From NCBI GenBank assembly GCA_046349255.1, contig JAXMCR010000003.1, positions 744,001-808,000 on the forward strand: DNA of 64,000 nucleotides, read 5' to 3'. How positions within the stretch are numbered: position 1 is the stretch's first letter; the number at the start of each line of letters is the position of its first letter. This document shows positions 33,357 to 41,561 of the stretch, piece by piece. A model generated the notes under the pieces. The model had not been told where the DNA came from, made no database searches, and was given only the letters and a program-made list of their open reading frames with translations. Position numbers and translations under genes: made by a program. The DNA is from DAIODI01 sp046349255 (GTDB lineage Bacteria > Pseudomonadota > Alphaproteobacteria > Rhizobiales > Aestuariivirgaceae).

Positions 33357-35067
33357 AACTCACGCCCTCTTTTGCGCCCCCCGGATGGGTGACGGCGCCC
33401 TTTACCGCCGGTCCCACCTCCTGCGCGTACTTCCACAACGCTCCTGCGCCATACCCATGGTCGCGCGGCTTCCAGGTCTTCCGCCGCGCATCGAGCTCGG
33501 CGTCCGACAGGTTGACCGACAGGGTCCCCTCGACCGCATCGATCGAAATGATGTCGCCGTCCTTGAGCAACGCGATCGGACCGCCCAGCTGCGCCTCGGG
33601 GCCCACGTGCCCGATGCAGAAGCCGCGCGTTGCGCCCGAGAAGCGCCCGTCGGTGATGAGCGCCACCTTGTCGCCCATGCCCTGGCCGTAGAGTGCTGCG
33701 GTCGTCGCCAGCATCTCGCGCATGCCGGGCCCGCCACGCGGACCCTCGTAGCGGATGACCAGCACCTCGCCTTCCTTGTACTGCTTCTTCGACACGGCCT
33801 CGAAGCAGGCTTCTTCGGTGTCGAAGCAGCGGGCGGGGCCGGAGAACTTCAGGTTCGTCATGCCGGCGACCTTCACGATCGCGCCTTCGGGAGCAAGGTT
33901 GCCCTTGAGGCCGACCACGCCGCCGGTCTTGGTGATCGGCTGGTTCGCCGGACGCACCACGTCCTGGTCCGGGTTCCACTTCACGCTGGCCATGTTCTCG
34001 GCCATCGTGCGGCCGGTCACGGTCATGCAGTCGCCGTGCATGAAGCCATGCTCGAGCAGCGTCTTCATGAGCAGCGGGATGCCGCCCACCTCGAACAGGT
34101 CCTTCGCCACGTAGCGGCCGCCCGGCTTCAGGTCGGCGATGTAGGGCGTACGCTTGAAGATTTCGGCGACGTCGAACAGGTCGAACTCGATGCCGCACTC
34201 GTGCGCGATCGCCGGCAGGTGCAGCGCGGCGTTGGTCGAGCCGCCCGAGGCCGCGACCACCACGGCCGCGTTCTCCAGCGCCTTCCGGGTGACGATGTCG
34301 CGCGGGCGGATGTTCTGGCGGATGAGCTCCATGACCTGCTCGCCCGCGGTCATGCAGAACCGGTCGCGGATTTCGTACGGCGCCGGCGCGCCCGCCGAAT
34401 ACGGCAGCGCGAGGCCGATCGCCTCGGACACGGTCGCCATCGTGTTGGCGGTGAACTGCGCGCCGCAAGCGCCGGCCGAGGGGCAGGCGACCTGCTCGAG
34501 TTCGTCGAGGTCGGCATCCGACATGTTGCCGACCGAATGCCGGCCGACCGCCTCGAACACGTCCTGCACGGTGACGGGCTTGCCCTTGAAGTTGCCGGGC
34601 AGGATCGAACCGCCGTAGATGAAGATCGAGGGCACATTTAGACGGCACATCGCCATCATCATGCCGGGCAGCGATTTATCGCAACCCGCAAGGCCGACGA
34701 GCGCGTCGTAGCAGTGGCCGCGCATGGTGAGTTCGACCGAATCCGCGATCACTTCGCGCGACACGAGCGACGCCTTCATGCCCTGGTGACCCATCGCGAT
34801 GCCGTCGGTCACGGTGATGGTGCAGAACTCGCGCGGCGTTCCGTTCGCGGCGGCCACACCCTTCTTCACCGCCTGCGCCTGGCGCATCAGGGCGATGTTG
34901 CAGGGGGCGGCTTCGTTCCAGCAGGAGGCGACGCCGACGAACGGCTGGTGGATCTGTTCGCGCGTCAGCCCCATCGCGTAATAGTAGGAGCGGTGCGGGG
35001 CGCGCTGCGGCCCTTCCGTAACGTGACGGCTGGGCAAACGGGACTTGATCGGCGTCTTGGCGTCCAT
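33343..35067 (-). CDS. ilvD: Dihydroxy-acid dehydratase
   Basis: A 574-residue Fe-S dehydratase making 2-oxo acids in valine, isoleucine and leucine biosynthesis. Cluster cysteines are Cys49 (SCWNEAAPC), Cys129 (AGCDKSLPG) and Cys201 (GACGAQFTANTM). The GRFSGATRGFCIGH segment near the end is characteristic. The start at 35067 gives the family length. Codons further upstream are not protein-like. The 3' end overlaps the Sel1 gene. The 6-phosphogluconate dehydratase (Edd) alternative is less likely. Confidence 0.95.
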   Translation of the reverse strand: MDAKTPIKSRLPSRHVTEGPQRAPHRSYYYAMGLTREQIHQPFVGVASCWNEAAPCNIALMRQAQAVKKGVAAANGTPREFCTITVTDGIAMGHQGMKASLVSREVIADSVELTMRGHCYDALVGLAGCDKSLPGMMMAMCRLNVPSIFIYGGSILPGNFKGKPVTVQDVFEAVGRHSVGNMSDADLDELEQVACPSAGACGAQFTANTMATVSEAIGLALPYSAGAPAPYEIRDRFCMTAGEQVMELIRQNIRPRDIVTRKALENAAVVVAASGGSTNAALHLPAIAHECGIEFDLFDVAEIFKRTPYIADLKPGGRYVAKDLFEVGGIPLLMKTLLEHGFMHGDCMTVTGRTMAENMASVKWNPDQDVVRPANQPITKTGGVVGLKGNLAPEGAIVKVAGMTNLKFSGPARCFDTEEACFEAVSKKQYKEGEVLVIRYEGPRGGPGMREMLATTAALYGQGMGDKVALITDGRFSGATRGFCIGHVGPEAQLGGPIALLKDGDIISIDAVEGTLSVNLSDAELDARRKTWKPRDHGYGAGALWKYAQEVGPAVKGAVTHPGGAKEGVSYADA

Positions 35068-35378
35068 GATGGACAAGGAACTCCCTGATCGGCCCTGTGC
35101 CCTCATTGCCACGCGAGGGGCACATGGACCGTTAATCGAACCGGGCAAAAGGAACCGAAGTCGCCGCTCCACTTGCGTGATGGTTAATGGCCCGCGAGGA
35201 CCATTTTCACGAAGCGAGGCACGTGTTTGGGCACAATTGCCGTTGCCGCTGCGAGGGTGACGCTATTTGGGTTTTGGGGCGGAAAGAAGAAGGATTGTGG
35301 CGGCAACCGCGCGCCGATGCAGAAAAGTCATCCCTGTGGCAGCAGCGCCACAGCGACTGTCAGGTGCAGCCGCCGAAT
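35068..35378. other. Gene-free stretch upstream of ilvD; weak TTAACCAT motif and a hairpin
   Basis: No convincing gene is present. A TTAACCAT octamer on the minus strand at 35187-35180 matches a half-site described for CtrA, but an isolated octamer is weak. The hairpin at 35334-35353 (CTGTGGC stems, six-base loop) lies just after the end of the gene at 35379-35774 and is listed separately. The rest should hold the ilvD promoter, which I cannot place. Confidence 0.4.
35334..35353 (-). terminator. Possible transcription terminator after the small exported gene
   Basis: A perfect 7-bp stem (CTGTGGC/GCCACAG) with a six-base loop sits 26-45 bases past the stop of the gene ending at 35379. On the minus strand it is followed after seven bases by a run of only four T, so this is a weak intrinsic terminator at best. 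Confidence 0.3.
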
Positions 35379-35774
35379 TCAGTCGGACGACTTCTTCGTG
35401 ATCGAGGTCAGCGTGCCCGGGCAGCCCGCTAGAACCCACTTCTTGTTCACGTCGTAGGAGAGCTTCGCAGCAGTGAGCATGTCCTTGGCGAAGGCCTTGC
35501 AGTCGGCCGCGCCCGTGTCTTTGTCGCAGTCGGCCGCTGTCATCTGGTGCGCCTTGTCGAGTTCGGCCGGCGTGGGGTTCTCACCCTTCTTGATGGAATT
35601 CAGGTTCTGCAGGTAGTCGTTGGCGACCGAGGGGTTGCGGGAGATCACCCTGGCAAGCTTCGGCTTCACCGTCTTGGTGTAGTCGTCCTTCAGCGCGCCA
35701 CAATCTGCAGCAGCCGCGACGTCGGCGGGCAGGACGATTGCCGCAAGGACAGCGGCGGCGATCAGCTTCTTCAT
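35379..35774 (-). CDS. Small exported protein of unknown function (four-cysteine)
   Basis: A 131-residue protein. A signal peptide (MKKLIAAAVLAAIVLPADVAAA) precedes a helical, Lys-rich mature domain with four cysteines (DCGALK, DCDKD, DCKAF, GCPG) that could form two disulfides in the periplasm. The start at 35774 has GAGGAGAG upstream. It lies ten bases after gatA on the same strand, but whether it is co-transcribed is unknown. No known family was recognised. Confidence 0.6.
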   Translation of the reverse strand: MKKLIAAAVLAAIVLPADVAAAADCGALKDDYTKTVKPKLARVISRNPSVANDYLQNLNSIKKGENPTPAELDKAHQMTAADCDKDTGAADCKAFAKDMLTAAKLSYDVNKKWVLAGCPGTLTSITKKSSD

Positions 35775-35784
35775 GCGTCTCTCC

Positions 35785-37254
35785 TCATGCCCACCAGCGG
35801 TCGGCGGTGAACCTGCCTGCGGCGTCCTCGATGACCTTGGCGGAGGCGAACAGCGTCTCCTCGTCGAAAGGCTTGCCGATGAGCTGGAGCCCGAGCGGCA
35901 GGCCGTCACCCGAAAGCCCGCCCGGCACCGAGATGCCCGGTAGCCCCGCCATGTTCACCGTCACCGTGAAGATGTCGCAGAGGTACATCTGGACCGGGTC
36001 GGTGATGTCGCCCGGCGCGAAGGCCGGGCCCGGCGTCGAGGGCGTGAGCACCACGTCCACCTTGTTCCAGGCCTCGTCGAAGTCGCGCTTGATCAGGGTG
36101 CGGATCTTCTGGGCGCGCACGTAGTAGGCGTCGTAGTAACCGGCCGAAAGCACGTAGGTGCCGATCAGCACGCGGCGGCGCACTTCCTTGCCGAAGCCAT
36201 CCGCACGGGTCTTCTCGTACATGTCGACGATGTCGTTGCCCTTGACCCTGAGGCCGTAGCGCACGCCGTCATAGCGGGCGAGGTTCGAGGAGGCCTCGGC
36301 GGGCGCGACGATGTAGTAGGCCGGCAGCGCGTACTTGGTGTGGGGAAGCGAAATTTCGACGACCTCGGCGCCCGCCGCCTTGAGCCAGGCCGCGCCCTTC
36401 CCCCACAGCGCGTCGATCTCGGCCGGCATGCCGTCGACGCGGTATTCGCGGGGGATGCCGACGCGAAGCCCCTTCACGCCGCGCTTCACGGCCGCCTCGT
36501 AGTCGGGAATCGGCGCATCGACCGACGTCGTGTCCTTCGGATCGACCGAGGCCATCGACTTGAGCAGGATTGCCGCGTCCCGCACGTCACGCGCGATCGG
36601 GCCCGCCTGGTCGAGCGAGGAGGCGAACGCGACGATGCCCCAGCGCGAGCAGCGGCCGTACGTCGGCTTGATGCCGACCGTGCCGGTGAGCGCGGCCGGC
36701 TGGCGGATCGAGCCGCCGGTGTCGGTGGCCGTTGCTCCCGCGCAAAGGTGCGCGGAGACGGCTGCCGCCGATCCGCCGGAAGACCCGCCCGGCACGAGGT
36801 TCCGGTTGGAGTTCTTCGCCCGCCACGGGTTGACGACGGGGCCGTAGTAGGACGTCTCGTTCGACGAGCCCATGGCGAACTCGTCCATGTTCAGTTTGCC
36901 GAGCATGACAGCGCCGTCGCGCCAGAGATTGGCGGTGACGGTCGACTCGTAGGTCGGCTTGAACCCGTCAAGGATATGGCTTGCGGCCTGGGTGTGGACG
37001 CCTTCGGTCGCGAACAGGTCCTTGATGCCGAGCGGGATGCCCTCGAGCGCCCCGCCCTGCCCCTTCGCGAGCCGTTCGTCGCTGGCCTGAGCCATCTTCA
37101 GCGCCTGTTCGGGCGTCTCGACGATATACGCATTGAGCGCGCGCGCCTTTTCCATCGCGGCGAGGTAGGCGCGGGTGAGCTCGGTGGCGCTGAAGGCCTT
37201 CGACTTCAGACCGTCGCGGGCTTCTGCGATCGTGAGGGCGGTGAGGTTCGTCAT
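35785..37254 (-). CDS. gatA: Aspartyl/glutamyl-tRNA amidotransferase subunit A
   Basis: A 489-residue amidase subunit of GatCAB that converts misacylated Glu-tRNA-Gln (or Asp-tRNA-Asn) to the amide. The amidase Lys-cisSer-Ser triad is visible: Lys in PLGIKDLF, Ser in GGSSGGSAAAV and Ser in ATDTGGSIRQP. The start ATG overlaps the gatC stop by one base (TGATG), so translation is coupled. gatB is not next to it in this window. Confidence 0.96.
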   Translation of the reverse strand: MTNLTALTIAEARDGLKSKAFSATELTRAYLAAMEKARALNAYIVETPEQALKMAQASDERLAKGQGGALEGIPLGIKDLFATEGVHTQAASHILDGFKPTYESTVTANLWRDGAVMLGKLNMDEFAMGSSNETSYYGPVVNPWRAKNSNRNLVPGGSSGGSAAAVSAHLCAGATATDTGGSIRQPAALTGTVGIKPTYGRCSRWGIVAFASSLDQAGPIARDVRDAAILLKSMASVDPKDTTSVDAPIPDYEAAVKRGVKGLRVGIPREYRVDGMPAEIDALWGKGAAWLKAAGAEVVEISLPHTKYALPAYYIVAPAEASSNLARYDGVRYGLRVKGNDIVDMYEKTRADGFGKEVRRRVLIGTYVLSAGYYDAYYVRAQKIRTLIKRDFDEAWNKVDVVLTPSTPGPAFAPGDITDPVQMYLCDIFTVTVNMAGLPGISVPGGLSGDGLPLGLQLIGKPFDEETLFASAKVIEDAAGRFTADRWWA

Positions 37255-37541
37255 CACTCGACCACCTTCGGCACGGTGAAGAAGCCATCCTCGGCGTCCG
37301 GCGCGTTCGCCGTCACCTTGGCCGGGATGCCGCCGTCCGTCACCGTGTCGTCGCGCATCTTCATGCGCATCGCGACCACCGAGGTCAGCGGCTCGACCTT
37401 GGAAACGTCGACCTCGTTCAGCATCTCGATCCACTTGAGGATGGCGTTGAGCTCGCCTTCGAGCTTCGGCACCTCGGCGTCTGTCACCTTGAGGCGGGCC
37501 AGCCGGGCGATGCGCCGCACCGTGTTCTGATCGACGGACAT
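37254..37541 (-). CDS. gatC: Aspartyl/glutamyl-tRNA amidotransferase subunit C
   Basis: A 95-residue subunit that holds GatA and GatB together. Family segments are VDQNTVRRIARLARLKV at the N-terminus, ELNAILKWIEMLNEVDVS and the C-terminal EDGFFTVPKVVE. It is the upstream partner of gatA. Confidence 0.95.
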   Translation of the reverse strand: MSVDQNTVRRIARLARLKVTDAEVPKLEGELNAILKWIEMLNEVDVSKVEPLTSVVAMRMKMRDDTVTDGGIPAKVTANAPDAEDGFFTVPKVVE

Positions 37542-37563
37542 GGATCAACTCGCTTGGGAAAAA

Positions 37564-38280
37564 TCAGGCGCGGTCGATACCACGCGCCTCCCGGGCCCGC
37601 AACCGCTGGCGCTGGCGTCCCTCTGCGTCGAAATTGGCATCGGCGAGCCACGCCTGAAAGGCGGCGTTGATCGCCGGCCATTCGGTGTCGACGATCGAGA
37701 ACCAGGCGGTGTCGCGGTTCCTGCCCTTCACGATGTAGTGCTTGCGGAAGATGCCCTCGAACGTGAAACCGAACCGCTCGGCGGCCCTTCTCGACGGCGC
37801 GTTCAGCGCATCGCACTTCCACTCGAGGCGGCGGTTGCCGAGCCCCGTGAGGCCGTGCCGCATCAGGAGGTAGATCGCTTCCGTCGCCTCGCGCGTCTGC
37901 TTCAGCGCGTTCGACATCCAGATGTGGCCGACCTCGATCGTGCCGTGCTCTGGCGCCATCCGCATGAGTGATGCCATGCCGGCTGCCTTGCCGGTCCTCT
38001 TCGGCACGATCGCGTAGAAGAACGGGTCCGCGGACGCCTCCCGCTCGACGAGCCACGCGCGGAAGCTGTCGTAGTCCTTGAACGGACCGTAGCCGAGGTA
38101 GGTCCAGATCCGCCCCTCCACATCATCCTGGAACGAATGGTACAGATCGAACGCGTGCCGGGCCACCTCGATCGGTTCGACGTTCACCGATCGGCCGAAC
38201 AGCGTCCGCCGATCCGGCCGCATGCCCGCCGGCAGCGGGTCGACGACGGGACCGACCGGCCAGGTTTCTCCTTCGGCCAC
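37564..38280 (-). CDS. GNAT-family N-acetyltransferase (RimL-like)
   Basis: A 238-residue acetyltransferase. The start is best placed at GTG 38280, two bases after the UPF0173 stop, with GAGG a few bases upstream; the first ATG would be at residue 25. Seen are the RimL-type N-terminus (RTLFGRSVNVEPIEVARHA), a core strand/helix with IEVGHIWMSNALKQTREATEAIYLLMRH, and RLEWKCDALNAPSRRAAERFGF carrying the usual acetyl-CoA binding region. Substrate is unknown. It sits between UPF0173 and gatC. Confidence 0.82.
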   Translation of the reverse strand: MAEGETWPVGPVVDPLPAGMRPDRRTLFGRSVNVEPIEVARHAFDLYHSFQDDVEGRIWTYLGYGPFKDYDSFRAWLVEREASADPFFYAIVPKRTGKAAGMASLMRMAPEHGTIEVGHIWMSNALKQTREATEAIYLLMRHGLTGLGNRRLEWKCDALNAPSRRAAERFGFTFEGIFRKHYIVKGRNRDTAWFSIVDTEWPAINAAFQAWLADANFDAEGRQRQRLRAREARGIDRA

Positions 38281-38282
38281 GA

Positions 38283-38972
38283 TCAAACCTCGATCGACTG
38301 GCCGGGATCGATGACCTTCACCTTGGAGCCGTCCTTGCCCAGCGCCTCGACGAACGGCTGCGCGCTCTGTTCGAGCAGGCCGAAGGTCTTGTAGTGGCAC
38401 GGCAGGATCGTCTTGAACGCGAAGAAGCGCTGGCACGCCAGCGCCGCCGTCTTCGGGCCCATCGTGAAGCGGTCGCCCATCGGCACGATCCCGACGTCAG
38501 GCTTGTGGATCTCGTTGATCAGCGCCATGTCGCCAAAAATGTCGGTGTCGCCCATGTGGTACACGGACTTGTTCTCGCGCTTCGAGCGGATCACGACGCC
38601 GCACGGGTTCCCGAGGTAGACGCCGCCCGACGACGACGAATGGTCGGCGCGCACGAACGTGACGTCGAAGGCGGGCAGCCGGATCGTGCCGCCGGTGTTG
38701 GCGTACTCGACGTTCTTCACCCCCTGTCCACCGAGGTGCGTGCAGATCTCGTAGACGGCGACGAGGGTCGCGTCGGTCGCCTTGCAGATCGCGGCCGTGT
38801 CGCCGATGTGGTCGTCGTGGCCATGCGTGAGCACCACGTGCGACACGCCCTTCGAGGCATCCTCGACCGAGGTCTTGTTCACCGGGTTCCCCGTCAGGAA
38901 CGGATCGATCAGCACGGACGCGCCGTCCATGTCGAGGCGGAAGGCAGAGTGTCCGAACCAGGTGATCTTCAT
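38283..38972 (-). CDS. UPF0173 metal-dependent hydrolase (metallo-beta-lactamase fold)
   Basis: A 229-residue hydrolase of the UPF0173 family. The zinc motif THGHDDHIGD is present, with later ligands in ADHSSSSGG, GDTDIFGDM and the CHYKTF end. The start at 38972 has AGGAG upstream and gives the family N-terminus MKITWFGHSAF. Physiological substrate is unknown. It runs into the GNAT gene with two bases between. Confidence 0.9.
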   Translation of the reverse strand: MKITWFGHSAFRLDMDGASVLIDPFLTGNPVNKTSVEDASKGVSHVVLTHGHDDHIGDTAAICKATDATLVAVYEICTHLGGQGVKNVEYANTGGTIRLPAFDVTFVRADHSSSSGGVYLGNPCGVVIRSKRENKSVYHMGDTDIFGDMALINEIHKPDVGIVPMGDRFTMGPKTAALACQRFFAFKTILPCHYKTFGLLEQSAQPFVEALGKDGSKVKVIDPGQSIEV

Positions 38973-39075
38973 GGGGCGCTCCTGTCGTCTTGGCGGATGG
39001 TCTTCGGAGGCGCATATCAGCCTTGGGGCCCCGCCTTTGCAAGCACCCACGCTTAGGCGCTAAAGCAAGGCTTCC

Positions 39076-39552
39076 ATGACGGTGCTCACCCCCGAATCGC
39101 TCGCCCTCCGGCTGGCAGGCCCTGCCCCGCTCGTCGGGCTCGACCTCGGCACCAAGACGATCGGCGTCGCGGTCTCGGACGTGCTGCGGACCGTGGCCAC
39201 CGCCCGCACGGTGATCCAGCGCACCAAGTTCACGAAAGACGCGACCGTGCTCCTCGAACTTGCGGCGAAGGAAGGCGTTGCGGCCTTCGTCATCGGCCTG
39301 CCGGTCAATATGGACGGCAGCGAAGGTCCACGCGCGCAGTCAACCCGCGCCTTCGTGCGCAACCTCGAACGGCTGACCGAAACCCCGATCGTGTTCTGGG
39401 ACGAGCGGCTCTCGACGGCTGCGGTCGAACGCATGCTGATCGAGGGCGACACGAGCCGGGCCAAGCGCGCCGACGTTGTCGACAAGCTTGCCGCCGCCTG
39501 GATCCTTCAGGGCTTCCTCGACCGCCTCTCCGCGCTGAAAGATCAGTCCTGA
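39076..39552 (+). CDS. ruvX: Putative Holliday junction resolvase YqgF (RuvX)
   Basis: A 158-residue RNase H-fold protein of the YqgF family, linked to 16S rRNA 5'-end maturation and to junction resolution. Family segments are GLDLGTKTIGVAVSD (22-36), FVIGLPVNMDGSEG and FWDERLSTAAV. It overlaps the AEC transporter start by one base (TGATG). Confidence 0.92.
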   Translation: MTVLTPESLALRLAGPAPLVGLDLGTKTIGVAVSDVLRTVATARTVIQRTKFTKDATVLLELAAKEGVAAFVIGLPVNMDGSEGPRAQSTRAFVRNLERLTETPIVFWDERLSTAAVERMLIEGDTSRAKRADVVDKLAAAWILQGFLDRLSALKDQS

Positions 39553-40475
39553 TGGCGGCCGCCCTTTCCCTGCTGCCGGTGTTCCTCACCATCGCTGCGG
39601 GCTTCCTCGCGCGCAGGACCAGCCTCGTGCGCGAACACGACTGGGCCGGTGTCGACCGCCTCGCCTACTACGTCCTGTTCCCGGCGATCCTGATCAAGGA
39701 GATCGCGACGGCGAGCTTCGGCGAAGTTCCCGTGGCGCGCATGGCGTTCGCGATGGTGCTGGCGGTGATCGCGCTTGCCGCTCTTCTGATCGTGCTGAAG
39801 CGGCCGGCCATGCAGGCGCTCGGCATGAACGATCGTCAGTTCACGAGCTATTTCCAGGGCGCTACGCGCTGGCACACCTTCATCGCGCTGGCGGTCCTGC
39901 CGCTGACGCTGGGCAAGGGCGCGCTCGCGCTTGCCGCCGTCAGCATGGCGGCGATGATCCCGCTCCTCAACGTCCTGACCATCGTGGTGATGACCGTCTA
40001 CCTCGGCGGCAAGCTCGATCCGGTCGCGATCAGCAAGGCGATCGCCAAGAATCCGTTCGTGATCGGTACCGTGCTCGGCGTTCTGATCCTGGCGCTCGGA
40101 ATCACACTTCCCCGGGCGATCGTCGACTTGCTCGACATCGTCGGCCGCGGCGCACTCGGCATTGCGCTCCTGTCGGTGGGCGCCGGCTTAAGACTCGACC
40201 AGCTGCGCTCGACCGGCGTTCCCGTGCTCGCCACGACGGCGCTGAAGCTTGTGGCGATGCCGGCATCCATGCTGCTGTTCACCACCCTGCTCGGGGTCAC
40301 GGGCCTGCCGCAGGCGGTCGCCGTGATCTGCGGCGCCGTGCCGACGGGTTCGGGCGGCTATATTCTTGCGCGCGAAATGGGCGGCGACGCGCCGATGTTC
40401 GCGGCCATCCTCACGCTGCAGGTGGTGCTTTCGGCGGCAACGCTGCCGATGTGGGTGGCGCTCCTTACCGGCTGA
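39552..40475 (+). CDS. AEC-family (auxin efflux carrier-like) transporter
   Basis: A 307-residue integral membrane protein with about ten hydrophobic helices in two repeats, typical of the AEC family of small organic-acid or amino-acid-type exporters. The segment LAYYVLFPAILIKEIA and the second-half ICGAVPTGSGGYILAREMGGD are family-like. It is translationally coupled to ruvX; the substrate is unknown. Confidence 0.85.
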   Translation: MAAALSLLPVFLTIAAGFLARRTSLVREHDWAGVDRLAYYVLFPAILIKEIATASFGEVPVARMAFAMVLAVIALAALLIVLKRPAMQALGMNDRQFTSYFQGATRWHTFIALAVLPLTLGKGALALAAVSMAAMIPLLNVLTIVVMTVYLGGKLDPVAISKAIAKNPFVIGTVLGVLILALGITLPRAIVDLLDIVGRGALGIALLSVGAGLRLDQLRSTGVPVLATTALKLVAMPASMLLFTTLLGVTGLPQAVAVICGAVPTGSGGYILAREMGGDAPMFAAILTLQVVLSAATLPMWVALLTG

Positions 40476-40547
40476 GTTACCGCGATTGTGGATAGCCGCC
40501 GACGAGCCTTGCCGATGGCCCGGCTTGCCCCTATACAGCGGTCTTCA

Positions 40548-41561
40548 ATGACATCCGCCAAACCATCGAACGAACCGGCGCGCGAGCGCGCTCCGGCCGA
40601 GAGTGGTGCAAGCCGCCCGCCGGCGGTTCTCAAGACCCGTCACCTCCTGTCGATCGCCAACCTAACCGTTGCGGAGATCGTCGCGCTCCTCGACCTCGGC
40701 GACCGCTACGTCGAACTGAACCGCCAGGTCGAGAAGAAACAGTCGGTGCTGCGCGGGCGCACGCAGGTGAACCTGTTCTTCGAGGCCTCGACCCGCACGC
40801 AGAGTTCCTTTGAACTCGCCGGCAAGCGCCTCGGCGCCGACGTGATGAACATGTCGGTCAAGGGTTCGTCCGTGTCGAAGGGCGAGACGCTGCTCGACAC
40901 GGCGATGACCCTCAACGCCATGCACCCCGATCTCCTGATCATCCGCCATCACGCTTCTGGCGCCGCCGAGCTCCTGGCGCAGAAGGTGTCGTGCGCGGTG
41001 ATCAACGCGGGGGACGGACAGCACGAGCATCCGACCCAGGCGTTGCTCGATGCGCTGACCATTCGCCGCCGGCTGAAGCGCCTCGAAGGCCTGACGGTGG
41101 CGATCTGCGGCGACATCGCACACTCGCGCGTGGCGCGCTCGAACATCATCCTGTTGCAGAAGATGGGCGCGCGCGTGCGCATGATCGCGCCCTCGACGCT
41201 GCTCCCTTCAGGCGCCGATCGTCTCGGCGCAGAGGTGTTCCGCGACATGCGCGAAGGCCTTCAGGGCGCCGACGTCGTGATGATGCTGCGCCTGCAGCTC
41301 GAGCGGATGAATGGCGCATTCGTGCCCTCGACGCGCGAGTACTACCACTTCTACGGCCTCGACGCTGACAAGCTGAAGTGCGCCAAGCCCAACGCCCTCG
41401 TGATGCATCCCGGCCCGATGAACCGCGGCGTTGAGATCGACTCGGCCGTGGCCGACGGCGTGCAGTCGGTGATCCGCGAGCAGGTGGAGATGGGCGTCGC
41501 TGTCCGCATGGCGGTCCTCGACGCGCTTGCGCGAAACCTGCCGGGCGGAGGCAACGCCTGA
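40548..41561 (+). CDS. pyrB: Aspartate carbamoyltransferase catalytic subunit
   Basis: A 337-residue enzyme making carbamoyl-aspartate for pyrimidines. The carbamoyl-phosphate site STRTQSSFELA is present, with HHASGAAELL, GDGQHEHPTQALLD and HPGPMNRGVEI. The ATG at 40548 is chosen over 40515 and 40488 from family length; no start has a clear ribosome site. The stop overlaps the pyrC' start by one base (TGATG), as in the pyrBC' operon type. Confidence 0.94.
   Translation: MTSAKPSNEPARERAPAESGASRPPAVLKTRHLLSIANLTVAEIVALLDLGDRYVELNRQVEKKQSVLRGRTQVNLFFEASTRTQSSFELAGKRLGADVMNMSVKGSSVSKGETLLDTAMTLNAMHPDLLIIRHHASGAAELLAQKVSCAVINAGDGQHEHPTQALLDALTIRRRLKRLEGLTVAICGDIAHSRVARSNIILLQKMGARVRMIAPSTLLPSGADRLGAEVFRDMREGLQGADVVMMLRLQLERMNGAFVPSTREYYHFYGLDADKLKCAKPNALVMHPGPMNRGVEIDSAVADGVQSVIREQVEMGVAVRMAVLDALARNLPGGGNA

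Noticed and set aside
35180..35187. TTAACCAT, a possible CtrA half-site
   Set aside because: A single octamer near ilvD, with no second half-site or cell-cycle gene, can occur by chance; kept only as a note in the gap entry.
37254..38972. Expected gatB next to gatC-gatA
   Set aside because: The neighbours are a GNAT enzyme and UPF0173; gatB is simply elsewhere, which is common.
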